Shown here: positions 12,750 to 25,600 of the stretch, piece after piece | Position numbering within the stretch: the stretch's first letter is position 1 | How the letters are laid out: every line of letters starts with the position of its first letter | NCBI GenBank assembly: GCA_961205875.1 | Contig: OY540810.1 | Location: 16,616,001 to 16,680,000 of the forward strand | Origin: Sialis fuliginosa | Lineage: Eukaryota; Arthropoda; Insecta; Megaloptera; Sialidae | Length of the DNA: 64,000 bases | Direction of reading: 5' to 3' | Translations under genes and position numbers: made by a program | Notes under the pieces: generated by a model | The model's input: the letters and a program-made list of their open reading frames with translations, nothing else | Told to the model about the DNA's origin: nothing | The model's database searches: none

Positions 12750-14120
12750 TTTTAGAATTGTTGCCTATCTGTCTGTCTGTATGTAGCTGTTATAGCTTAA
12801 ACCGACAAAATAAAGAAGAGTGAAATTGTATATTTAGAGAACGGATATTTATTCTTGACAATTTTTGAATTTTTAGAATTATTTACGTTATTATATACGT
12901 GCGAATTAGAAGAAAATGTTTCAGGTAAAAGTTATAATTATTCTTATAAAGAAATATTATTATCTATAATTAATGTGTGATCGATTTATTTTTCCCACGA
13001 AATTTAAAAAAATATATTTGACATAAGGACAATAGCAACTGTACTTATTACGTAGAACTATGTCAATTGTCATTTTTTTATTGTAGAAAATATGTAAAAT
13101 GAATGCTCGTATGTTTAATATCCTATAATAATTAGCTTTTTTGTTGTATTTATTATGCTACTGTATTTCAGGGTTAAAGGGTAGAAGTTTGTAATTTGTT
13201 TTATTATAAATGGGATTATACAAGCTATCTATTGATGTTTTATTTATTGCTCTACGATTATTGGTTTTGGAAATACAAGCTTTCAAAGTGTGACATATTT
13301 GATTACATTCATACTCTTGAGGTTACCCATCAGTACCTTTGGGAAGACGTAGTTCTACGTCAAAAAAGTTTCCAATAAAAGTTGTAGAAAATGTTATTTT
13401 CTATAATTTATATTTCCCATTAATTTTTTACTTTCTTATACTTTTATTTCTTGTATGAAATATACATACTATTATAGTATAAGTATAGCAAAGCCAATTT
13501 TCGAAATTATCCATTTTAACCTTCTCTGAATCGATTTTGACTATTTTCGTAATGATGTCTGTGTGTCGGTCTGTCTGCAAGCTCTCTAACTCAAATACGA
13601 CAAAATATTTTGATTTAAGATTAATTTTTGTCTGGGAAGAATACCTCCTATTTTTGAAAACGATCTTTCAATCGGATACAAATATTTACTGATGTCGATT
13701 TTAAAAGTTTTCTAATTATTTTTGAAACAGTGCGAATTAGAGGAAAATGTCCAAGTTAAAATTTGTAGGTAATATTATTATCTATAATTTATGTTCCATT
13801 CATTGAAAAAAAAAATTACATTTCAAATGATTCATAACAGAAAAGAAATACATATCTGCCATGAGTGTCATGGGACTTTCTTATACGTATTATAGAAATT
13901 GAACAGTGTGTTTGCCGCAGGTACCATGGGACTTTCTTATACATAATACTCAGAGTGAACAGTTTGAGTGATTCTAATAAATAATGTAAAATATTCTTTC
14001 TGGCCAAATCATAAATCAAAAGGAAAAAATTAATCTTTAATATAAAATTTTATCCTTCTATCATTAGTCGTAAAAAATTATTTGACACATGTAGAGAATA
14101 TTATTTTCTATAATTTATGT
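12750..14120. repeat. Diverged repeat cluster related to the loop of the 27-32 kb foldback
   Basis: The cluster contains repeated blocks: GTGCGAATTAGAAGAAAATGT at about 12900 and again near 13731, TTATTATCTATAAT at several positions, and ATGGGACTTTCTTATAC at about 13870 and 13926. It also has CTGTCTGTCTG tracts. Similar words (ACTTTCTTATAC near 29290, TTAATATAAAATTTTA near 30126) occur in the foldback loop at 29.3-30.25 kb. No gene is seen. Confidence 0.45.
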
Positions 14121-15299
14121 CCTATTCATTTTTATTCTATATTCTTTCATTCTTTCTTTTATTAATTTGTCAGTATTATATTTTATCAATTGACCAAAAA
14201 TGTCGGCCTTCATTTGTGGACTCTTTAGTTACACTGTATGAAAAAATCTGTATTTTTAGTTACGCTTTATAAATAATAAAATTGGATTTAAAATGGAGCA
14301 TTAATGAATAAGCTAATTTATCTGTCTGAAAGATTTGAAATACAAATTTAACAAGTTAGCGTATTTCTTTAGATGTGGTCTCATTGTTTTCCTGATTTTG
14401 TAACCTAAATTCTCAAGGCGAGCTGTCCCGGTTGTGAGTTGACTTACAATTAGTGGCAAGTCGCCAGAGGCGGGTTATTTTATCTCAATCTTATATAAAA
14501 TACTAGCGTCATTCTCAAGGAAGAAAGTATATTGATTGGAAACATTGATTCAAATGACAAATTCAGTGACAATATTATACTTAGAAGATAATGAATGAAC
14601 TAATTACAATTAGCTTATATTATTACTGAAAGGGGGGTAATTCTTTTTCACCGCTTCTTACTTTACTGAAATTTTCCACAAATACATCTTCTCTACCTCT
14701 TTAAAAGGAAGTTACATTTTTCTACATATTACATGTAAACTAGAAAACTACTGAACCGATTTTAATACTGTTTCACCAATATTTAGATAATTTTTCAATG
14801 AATGTTCTTAGCTATTAATATTTTATGAAAACCTAAAATTTAACATCAAAAGACTAAGTCGTGTTTTGTTTCCATGATGTCGCAGCATACAAATGTCATT
14901 TATATAAAAACGTAAAAGATAAAATATCGAAATTGATTATGATTGTTGCTAAAATTCGGTCAGTTGTAAAAAATATGTCCAAACGCGACCATGAGCGGTG
15001 CAGTATACTTTCTTTCTCATGTTATAATTCCGGTTGGCGCTAATGTACATAACAAGTTGTTAGCAACCGCTACGGGGACCACAGCTAACTGTTTCACAAA
15101 GTTAAACAATTCAGCCCGCCGCGGGAGAGATCAAAGTCGCTCGTTTTCCACTTTTGTTTAGTGCGCGATGGTTGCGTGTGACATAATAATACGGTACAAG
15201 ATGCCCCACTACCAGACCGCAGAGAAAATAAATCCACTAACTATACATATTCTTCAAGGGCATCGATTAATGTTAGATGAAAATAGACAGTAAAACAGT

Positions 15300-15550
15300 T
15301 AATCGCACTGGAAAGAACTCGTAGAAAGATTTTTGTTTCCTCGCCATATCAAATATACGAGAAGCTTTGTGATCGTTTTAAAATGAGGAAAAATATTGTT
15401 CTCCGATTTCAAAATTTTAAATTGATCTTTCCGTTTCAGGTCAAGACACTTTTCGTTCCATTTGAAAATCGTGTGTAAGGGAAGAGATGACATCCCAAAA
15501 TAAATATTTTTTTCAAGATAGCTCACTTCTTGTAGAGCTTTTAATTTCCT
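15300..15550 (-). repeat. Dispersed repeat family A, 3' fragment
   Basis: The minus strand matches 9546-9860: AGATATCTTGAAAAAATTAAT-like and GATGTC words, then ACGTAAAGATCAATTTAAA and CGATCACAAAGCTTCTC in the same order. The copy is truncated. The 75-residue minus-strand open frame here is part of the repeat. Confidence 0.5.
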
Positions 15551-15649
15551 ATAATAAAGATCTACAACATTTGTTGTAAAATATTCTCTTACAAAGATTT
15601 ATCTCAATTTGCTTCAATTTTTTAAATTGCTATACTTTGATATATTAAT

Positions 15650-15927
15650 GTCCGGTATTATAAAGAAGCTAGCAAGCACTCTCAAATGATGTATCAAACT
15701 TATATGTTAGTTCTCTTTGAGTTTTTAACGGATATTTGAAAGCGCAGTAAGTTGGTTTTTACCGTTTTTACGCAAGGTTAGAAAATACACTTTAGTAAAT
15801 ATACTTTACATATCTTTAATTTTACTTCCTATGCATGAAATGAACTGTCAAAAACTCCAATAAAACTGTTATATAAGTTTGATACCCCATTTGAAAGTGC
15901 TTGCTAGCTAGCAATTTTGTAGTAAAG
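15650..15927. mobile_element. MITE with long inverted arms
   Basis: The left arm (GCTAGCAAGCACTCTCAAATGATGTATCAAAC...) is mirrored on the right (GTTTGATACCCCATTTGAAAGTGCTTGCTAGC). A partial relative starts at 42222 with the same TGTCCGGTATTATAAAG lead and a GCACTTTAAAATGAGATAT block. There is no coding capacity. Confidence 0.55.
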
Positions 15928-16672
15928 TTGTACATATACGTTCAATTTTTCGTCCCCTGTCATAGATGAACGGTTGTAACTAGTCTTATTCGATCCGACA
16001 GAAAAAATCCTACGGAAGTATAAGGGTTCTTGAGGAAAAATGTACCCCGTTTCTCTCTTATTGTTAATATGATTTTTTTTATAATGAATAAATAGTGAAA
16101 AAGTGACAATAGATATGGTTCTATAGTACGTTGTTGGGGCTAAGTTGCTACTGTACTTCTAGTTTTTTTATAACTAAAGTTTTATCTCGATCTAGAATTT
16201 CACTACTGTTTGGTCTCTATATTATCTCGTAAAAATTGGAGCTATCTCGTCTCCGTCTCGTCTTATACAAGTCGAAATTATCAGATAGAATTTTTTTATT
16301 AATTATGAATTGATATTAATCATTTAATACGGACATTCGATGAACTTATAAATAAAGTTGATATCGTCTTCGTCTCGTCCGAATTTATGCCAATCTCATC
16401 TCAGTCCCGCTCTCGTTAAGTATATTTTGAATATAAGATTTTTTAAGTACGAAATTAAAACATTAAAATTTTTTTTTTAATTTTACAATAATAAACCAAC
16501 TAAAATTTAGAGATATGCATTATATTTTATGAAAATTAGGTACTAAAGAAATTGTATTTTATACACATTTCATTTAAAAAAAAAAACACCTCTTGTTAAG
16601 AGGTAAAAGGATCCTGACAGTGAAGTTGTGACCTCACGTAATCTCACTTAGCTAATGCGTGTGTTGTTCCAG

Positions 16673-19600
16673 GCCGATGCGGACGAGGTAGTCCTTGCGA
16701 GCAGCTCTGTTACGAGCTGCACGACGGCATGTACGAGTGCGATTGCAAGGAGGGCTACGAGCTACACCAAGATGGCTACAGTTGCTACGGTAAGTCATTA
16801 ATATACAGGATGATTAACAACGATTATAACATTTCTCTAAAACACTGAGAGAGATACGGTGGCGTTTGGGATATATCATATCTATCTATTTTTCTAATAA
16901 GAATGAAATAGGCACAGGAGTTAAAAAAGGACAAGTATATCCCAAACCATTTTCCATCTCTTTCTTTTGACACGACTCTGTTTTCGAATCAGATGCGCGG
17001 TCCATGCTCTATATCTATAGCTGTAGGCGTGTCTAACAATATGCAAACCGGTACCGTTCTAATCGTGAATACAGTAATATATGAACTTGTGAAAAAAAAA
17101 GTTTGTCAAGTTTTGTCCCCTCCCTTGAAAAATTTTCTCTGGACGTTTATGTATATGGAGTTACTAAATAAAAATCGATGGGAAGTTGTAAAAAGCACAT
17201 GCGGGTAAACTTATAATTAATGAAATGTACTAGATCAGGGATGATCCAAGAACCACCTTTATTAATAGTCTAAGATCGGTTTTACCAACCTTGGGATATG
17301 TGTGAAATTAGCAACATAAGTTTTGGTCCTGAAATGCCTCACATAAAATAAAAGAATTGATCAATATGAAATATTGAAATTAAAACTGATCTGTCAAAAA
17401 CTTTCAACTATAAATTTGTCCCTTGGTAACAAAAAGATCAAAATATAACTGTATAAGCGAGCAGATTATCTCGCCTAACTCGCTTAGAAATGACACTAAC
17501 TGACTACCAATGTTCTAGTGGCTAAAAATGATTTTATTAAATTTCTTATATTTTTCTGAGAAAAAACATGTAAGTATGTAGGTACATAATATTTTTTATG
17601 CGCTCCTTGAATATATATAAACAAATTTTTGTTTAATAAATATATTTATCCATAAAAAATCTAAAAAATTATGTAAGCTTCATTGGATTAAAACAAAACA
17701 TTTGGTCCCATCAATTTTTTTTAAATCAATTGTTTTTATGTTAAAAAATATTTTATATATTTATATCATATTTTTTTGGAAACTATAATAATTGTTCAAT
17801 CAGAATAAATTGAAATCGTAAATAATCAGTTGACTTTAATTAAACTATAACACTTGATTTTTCATATTATTTTGAATATTACTGTTATTAAATTATAAAT
17901 GTGAAACCTTGATTATGTTGTATAAATATTTGATTGTTGGGTTGTATACCGCGTTGCACTTTATTGTCACGACGTTTCGACCAAAATCTCGTGCTCTTCT
18001 TCAGAAGTGAAGTGTTTAGTACAGAAGGTGTTTATTATATTATTTTATTAAATTAATGTATGTATGTATGTACTAGTGAACCATCTGCGGTTTCACCCGC
18101 GTTGTATTAGTTTTTATAACCATTTATGTAACTTATTTATTATGTTGGATGTATACAATTCTAAAAATTAGAAATTTAACATTCAATTAATTAGAAGTAC
18201 AAACTTAGTCTTTAGACAAAAAAGTATAACGACGTAGCATTGGTACATTTTGAAATGTCGCCTCGAAATTAACTGATAAATTTTAAATTAGTAATGTTGA
18301 AAATAAAATAGGTACTATTGACTAATTTAAAATTCATCAGTTTGTTTCGATGCGGTATTTCAAAATGCAGCAATCACACGTCGTTTTAATTGTACAAAGA
18401 CTACTACAACATTTCTATTTCAACCAATCATCTTGGAATACACAGTAAAAAATATAAATGTAAATAATGATCAATTTAATGTACAGGATGACAAACTAAG
18501 AGTTACCTATTTTTAATTAATAATATCGAAAAAAGTAATCACTAGTGGGCCTAATTTTAACTGTCAAATCTTTTGTTAACATTAAAGTTTTCGTAAAAAT
18601 TGAGCGCTGACCGATTGGTCGAAAAATTGTAGAGTATTTTATTTGGAACCAATTCAACTATTCAGACTCAGAGGTTTTTAACATTTCCACATAACGTTCA
18701 CTAATGGACCCAATATTTCTGAGCATATTTCGCACCATATGGTTAACTTTTGAGAATGCAGATGTTTTTCGAATACAACTTGAGGGTTTTCGACAGACCA
18801 GTAACGCAAATTCTGTTAATTTCTCTCGCCATGCAATTGTAAATGTGCTTCGTCGCTTATAATTATGCTGTTGACAAAATGATCCCTCTATTCAAAATCC
18901 AACTGACTGAATTTCTATGTATTTCGATCATTTGGAAAAAAAATTGAGCTTTTTGTCTTTTGTATGGATGAAAGTGTAAATCTTTCTTCAAAATTATTCT
19001 TATTGACTCACTTGAAATTTCTACTTGTTGCATGGATTGATTAGAATTTGCTTCAATCCTGTTGCTTTTCCTCTCCGCAAGTTAAATATCTTCAAGTGAG
19101 CCTGTGCGGCGATATTTGTCGACCCATCTTCCAATTGCCTTGCGACTTGGAGTCACGAGAACATTAAATTGTTGTCAGAATCACTTATGAGTCTGAATAA
19201 TTTAATTGGTTCTAATAAAATGCTCTACACAAACAATCGACTATCCTTCCATTTTCACGAAAACATGAAGGTTAACAAAAGATTTTACAGTTAAAATTAG
19301 GCCAACTAATTTTAAGTGATTACTTTTTTCGGTATTATTAATTTAAAATGGGTCACTTTGAATTTATCACCCTTTATATAGCAAATGTAATTAATTTATA
19401 AAAAAAAGAATACGTTTTTACTTGAAATTGTTTGTTTAACTTGGGGTTTAGGTTGTGCGTTGATGAGTCAATAACCGTTTTATTTAATTTCTAGAGCTGA
19501 ATACGACCATGATACCTACCCTAGCCGACGCAGATCCATCTTATGGGCCGGAAACGGATGACGGTGAGGACCAAGATGAAGATATACTGTACCAACGCGG

Positions 19601-22600
19601 GGCCCAGTTCTCGGCGTCGCTGCTACCCTCGAACGACACGAACATGACCGTGGTGGAGCTTTCAAACAACATAGACAACATAGACACTAAATCTAACGAC
19701 AAACGAAAGGTAATAATTACGCAGGCCTACAAAAAAGTCTACTACTATTTCACGTATTTTTAGGAAAAAAATTTTTATAATAATATACTCGCTGATCCCA
19801 AAATTGTTTTTCTATCGTCAAAAAGTAACAAAAAAATATACAGAAAATTTATATAAATTTTGCGTCTCCACAAGCCGTGATAAATTTTTTTGATCAAATC
19901 TAATAAATGAGTTTTGTAGATCAGGCTTTTCTCTTCAGTTTGCTTTTTTCATATCACTGCACACAAACTTTTGTGGTAAAACATTCCCGTACGAAGATTT
20001 ATTTCCATTTTCATACAAAAATCGTCATTTGTTTTGTTCAAATATACAGGATGTCCCGTAAACATACTGACAACCTTTCGGGAGTTGTCGAGGACATTAA
20101 AACAATCGTTTTTTCCATGTCCACAAACGAGCCGTTTTAGCAATATAACTTTGGTTGATTTTTTTGTGGAAATGATGGTTCAAAGTGTGTTGATCAAAAG
20201 TTGTAAAGAGCGCAACCTGTAAAATTATTATATTTTTATTTTTATCTCCTAAAAGATCAACTTTTAAAAAAAATTGTAATGATTAAAAAATGCTTCGAAT
20301 TAGTCAATGATATACAATTTTTTTTTAACTTTGTGACTTTATTTTTTGGCTAAACAATTAAATAAATGAATAAATGTTATAAAAAATAAAATAAAAATAA
20401 TATTTTATATTGTTTAGCTAATTCTACGAACTTTTCATCCTTAGCAAATTTTTCTAAAAGATCCTTTAGGAGATAAACATAAATATAGAATGTACGGGTG
20501 CCCCTTGGAGCAGAAATAATGTATTTTTGTAGGTTGCACCCATAACAATTTTTAATCCGCATACTTTGAGCTATCAATTCCCCAGGTTCCAAAAGTTTCA
20601 ACCAAAAGACAAAATCTATTGTTTTTGCACGAGGTCCTTTCTTTTGCTCTACTGCTGAAACAGCTCGTTTGTAGACATGAGTTTATTAACAAAAAGCGAT
20701 TGTTTTAATATCCTTGACAACTCCTGAATGTTTACGGAACAACCTGTATAATATTGTACCTATAAATTTTAATAAAATTGCATAGAAATTAAATGGTTAA
20801 CCAATAAATGGAAGTTCATATGAATACTCGGTTTTTATTAAAATTGTTCGATAATTCCACCTTTGGTGAATTTAGCACGAGGAAGCACGGTTTACTTGGC
20901 AGATGTTTTTTAAGGATCTGAAAAAATAAGAAACTTTTTTTGTGTTACATACTAACTTTTTGTATTTTTTTTTAATAATGAACAAGTTAAAAGTGTTTCG
21001 GTCAAAAGATTTTTTTAACGTAGAATTTAAATATTTAAAACAAAAATATAGAATCTCATTTAAAAAAAACTCTCACAAATAAAATATTTCATGATATTGG
21101 CCCAGCCCCGCCAATATAAATAACTTGTCTGAATTTTTTTTTGCAAACAGCTTACCAACACATATTTTTTTCTTTACTATCACACTACATGCTATACATT
21201 TTTATCTTGTTTTTTATAACTTCTATTATAGTTTTTATGTTTTTCAATTACCGTACTAATTACTAATTAACTTTTAAACGCTGATGTTATGATAATGCAT
21301 TGTCTGCCTTAATTTTTAATTTTCCTTTTAACGTAAAAAATATATAAATGTTTTACACTTATTACAAATGCATTATTTAATGTATACGACTAATGTTTAT
21401 ACTCTGAATAGAGTGCCCACTTTTAGTAGAGGGAATAGAGACAAAAATAGTGTTGCATTCGGGAAGTTGGACTTTTTGGATTTTCTCTTTCTATATTCGA
21501 AGATGAGTTGAAAATCGAAAAAGTTAGTAAAATCGGGCTTGTGCGTCCCGAGAAAAGTTCATAATTCTGCATTTTTAATGCATTTCGAGTGTACACTGTT
21601 TTTGAAATATCTCCACTTCTATAGGTCGTAGAAAAATAAAAATTAAACTAAAATACTCGTAAGTTAATAGACTATATACTGTATAGGTAGCGTAACTTAT
21701 AATTATAATTACTTTGTAATGTATATTACTTTATAATTATAATTACTTATTAAATACACTTTTCTTGAGGTCTGCTGAACCGCGATAATTATTTGTCCGT
21801 TGTTTTTAAACATAACGATCAATTGTCATTAAATCACGCTGTAAGACAGTTAAATGTATAAGGTACTGGTACCAGTTATGGCAGTTTTAAGAGCAAGGTT
21901 AACTATTTTTCTGATTGACGGGCTTCTTTTTTTTAATTCTTATGAACTCATTATACTAATAAAACAAGTAACGTAGTTACTTTGTAAGTAGTTTTTTTTA
22001 AATTATAGCCTTTTATTTTGTTTATGTTTTTTCTCCAGTAATAGATAAAGTAAAACCAGTGATGAGCACACAATGATGGATACTTATTAATGATTACAAA
22101 ATGATAAGTACTACGACACAAAAAATATAAAAGAAAGAATCGTCAAGTTTGAAACAATGTTAAGCAGTTGCTATGATAATATAATAATTAATAAATAGAT
22201 TATACTAATAATTCGTTTAAATGTCCACCATTTTGACACATATTGGCCGATTGTCATCAAATCACCCTGTAAGACAGTTAAATGTATAGAGATTAATATT
22301 CAGAAATGGTAGTAATTAAATATCAACAAATATTTCTATTTCAGTACATTTAATTTAAAAATTGCCATTACTGGAGTCATATCCAAGACTGATGCCAGTA
22401 CCTTATAGATTAATATCCAGTAATGGAAGTCATCAAATATCAGTAAATATTTCTAATTCAGTACATTTAATTTAAAAATGTTGAACACTGGGGTATTGTT
22501 TAAGACTGGTACCAGTACCTTATTAGCTTAAACAGTAGGACGGGTCAAAATCAGAAACGACAACGTAATGTTTGTGGCACGTATTTGAAATTATTATATT

Positions 22601-25600
22601 ACGCATTGTAACGTCATACAGGCAGTAAAGTAAGATGTGACACGGCACGCGAGGTCGCGTCAGACACCCGACGACGCCAAAACTTGGCGACAAACGCAGC
22701 GGACGTGAAGTGAATGCCTTTACATTTTTATTACTGTACTACGTGATCTTTTCATCACCATTTTTTTTTAGTTTTGCAAACTTTTTAAAACACCTGAGTT
22801 GCATTAAATCAATAGCTTTACAATAATGTTTGTGAGTGTTTAAACTTGATGGACTCTATTCTTCAAATCTACATGATAACAAAAATGGATAACATTATCA
22901 TGAAATTTTTTTTATTATACTATGAGTATCACATAGCTTATTGTATTCTATTCGTCAAATTCTTTCATTTGATATCTATATCAAGGGGGTTGTGACGAAA
23001 AAGGTAATGCGCCATTTTGGGGCATCCGCCATATTGGATTTAGAACGATATAAGATATACTATATTGCATTGTCAGCGGGCTTATACATGTGTACAAAAT
23101 TTCAAACCGATACGACAATTAGAAGTGGGTGAAAAGTGAATTGTAAGATTTTTTACAATGTTAGTTACATACAGGTCAAGTTAATAAAAGTTTTGTAAAA
23201 AAGCCAAACGTGTAGGGGTTAAACTGAGTTCAGATTCGGTTTCAGCAGGTAAAAATACATAGGAATATCATGGTCCCATCCATGACGCAGACCATTCGTT
23301 TTTTTGTGGGCTTGTATTATTAAATAATTTTAATAATACCGATAAAGTATTCATTGTTAGATGAACTACCATTTCATTTTTATAGTTTTATTAGAAAATA
23401 TTAATTCGATTTTTTTCTTATTATTATATTCGTATAATTTTGAAATATTTATTTTATATTTCATTCTAAATCTAAATCAATATGTAAATGTTATAGTAAT
23501 ACAATAGGGTATTTGACTAAATTTTAAAATACTTATATTTTAATTTGTGCGCAGGGCCGTAACTAGTGGCTCGGGGGCCCCGGGGCAAGAGGTGACCGAG
23601 GGGCCCCCAGATATGCAAAAAATAAAAATTGAAGACCTGTTTTTTGGATCATAGCTTACAAATTTTACATTTGTTACTAATTTTTATTTGAATGACTTTT
23701 TTTACTTGCTAGCAAGAATTTTACACTTCTTAGTAATTATAATGGATAATAAGTGTAAAATTGAAGTTCATAAGCCGAAAAAAAGTCATTAAAATCAAAA
23801 TTAGTAATTAGTAAATCACGTTTTTCAAGTTAGCATTAAATACATTTTAAAAAATCTTCAATTTATTTATTTTTTCTTGCTCATTCCAATTTTTACGCTG
23901 CTGCGGGGGCCCCGGGGCGCTGCCCCGGTGGTAGTTACGGCCCTGTTTGTGCGTATATATATGTAATGTTGTTTCTTTTATTTTTCCAATATTATACCGA
24001 AAAAAACGGTGAAGTTTTTACAACAATTTAGAATTTATTATCTACTAGTGCATTGGACCCGGTGTTACCCGGGGATATTAATTTAATTAAACATAAAGTA
24101 ATCATCTCACTCGACATGCCCACCCAACATGCTCACCTAACGTGCCCAAACAATATGCTCACAACACACGGTTTAGCGCGAATTGTTTTTTAGATATATA
24201 CCTATATATTTTATGAAATTTTTATTTTAAAATATCAATATTTTTCATTATATTAATTGAATTTAATTGTTATTTATTATATTTAAGCCTGATGATGATT
24301 CTGTGAATCGAAAGCTTGCGCGATTACTTTTTCTAATAAATTTTTGATGTTTAAACAATTAATTTGTTTTTATTTATTATATAGATATAGATATAGATAC
24401 TGTCAAATATCCTATTAGAAGCAGACTTTTATAATATTTTTCAATTATATAATAATAAACTAATTAAAATAGACAATAGTTGGGTTGATTTGTATTTGTT
24501 AATCACTGACGCATACGTGTTTTCTTTTTGCAGATAACAGAGAGCACGTATCCAAGCACCACAGTTTCTATAACGGAGCAGCCGTGCTTGTTATCGTGCG
24601 GCTCAGGTGGGGTTTGCGGCCCGGACGACTCCGGGACCCACCGGTGCTACTGTCCACTCGGCAGAGGTGGCGATGCCTGTCAAATAGGTCAGTATTTCAA
24701 CTAATCATTTAAATACGTATACAATTGAAGGGTTTCAGGTCAAATAATAGTAGTTTATTTGATTATCCTATGACGTGTTGTGAAATCAGTGCCTATAAAC
24801 ATTTATATTGCAATGTGTACAACGAATACGTCCAATGAAAATATTAAAGAAACAATAATTTTGTTTTCGAAGTAGTTAAAATATTTATTTAAAGTGGGTA
24901 ACGTTTGAAGGAAATGTTATCTATTTTCCGAATTTAGGGGTATTTTTATGTTATTGTACGTTTTGTTATAACCCACACCGCAGTTGACAAAACAATTTAA
25001 TTTTTAAGCTGTATTATGTAACCAAGTGAAATATTCGACATTTTTTTCAATAATAAGGTTACTGAAGAAATTTATATTTTTCAAATCGATTTTTTTTTCC
25101 ACCAGTGATGTTCCTCCCTAAGACATCATTAATATTTTTAGGAATAAAAATGGTAATGAATTATATTTGTGCATTATTCAGAGAATCACATCGAGTCCCC
25201 TAAGTTCTCCGGAAGTGGATGGTTGGCGTTTCCCCCGCTTCGCGCCGCTTATAAGCGTGTGAGATTATCGCTAGAAATTCGACCGGAAACGTACGACGGT
25301 ATATTTTTTCTGACCGGCGAAAGAGACGACATGGCCGGCGACTTCATGGCATTGTCTCTGCATCAAGGCTTCATCGAGTTCAGGTTTGATTGTGGGTCGG
25401 GAATCGGGGTGGTGCGCTCGGAGGAGACGGTGCTTCTAAATCAGTGGAACCGGTTGATATTGTACAGGCATCGCTGGGATGCGTGGTTGCAGCTCAATGA
25501 TGGAAAGCGGGTCAAAGGACGATCAAAGGTAATTAAAAAATTAAGGGATCAATTGAGAAAAAGTAGATAATTTTAAAATTCTCTTACTATCGAAAAATTG

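Noticed and set aside
14861-15043. 60-residue open frame near a GC-richer patch (15090-15210), considered as an upstream exon of the EGF/laminin-G gene
   Set aside because: No cysteine pattern of EGF domains, no splice phase match to the exon at 16673, and the surroundings are repeat sequence.
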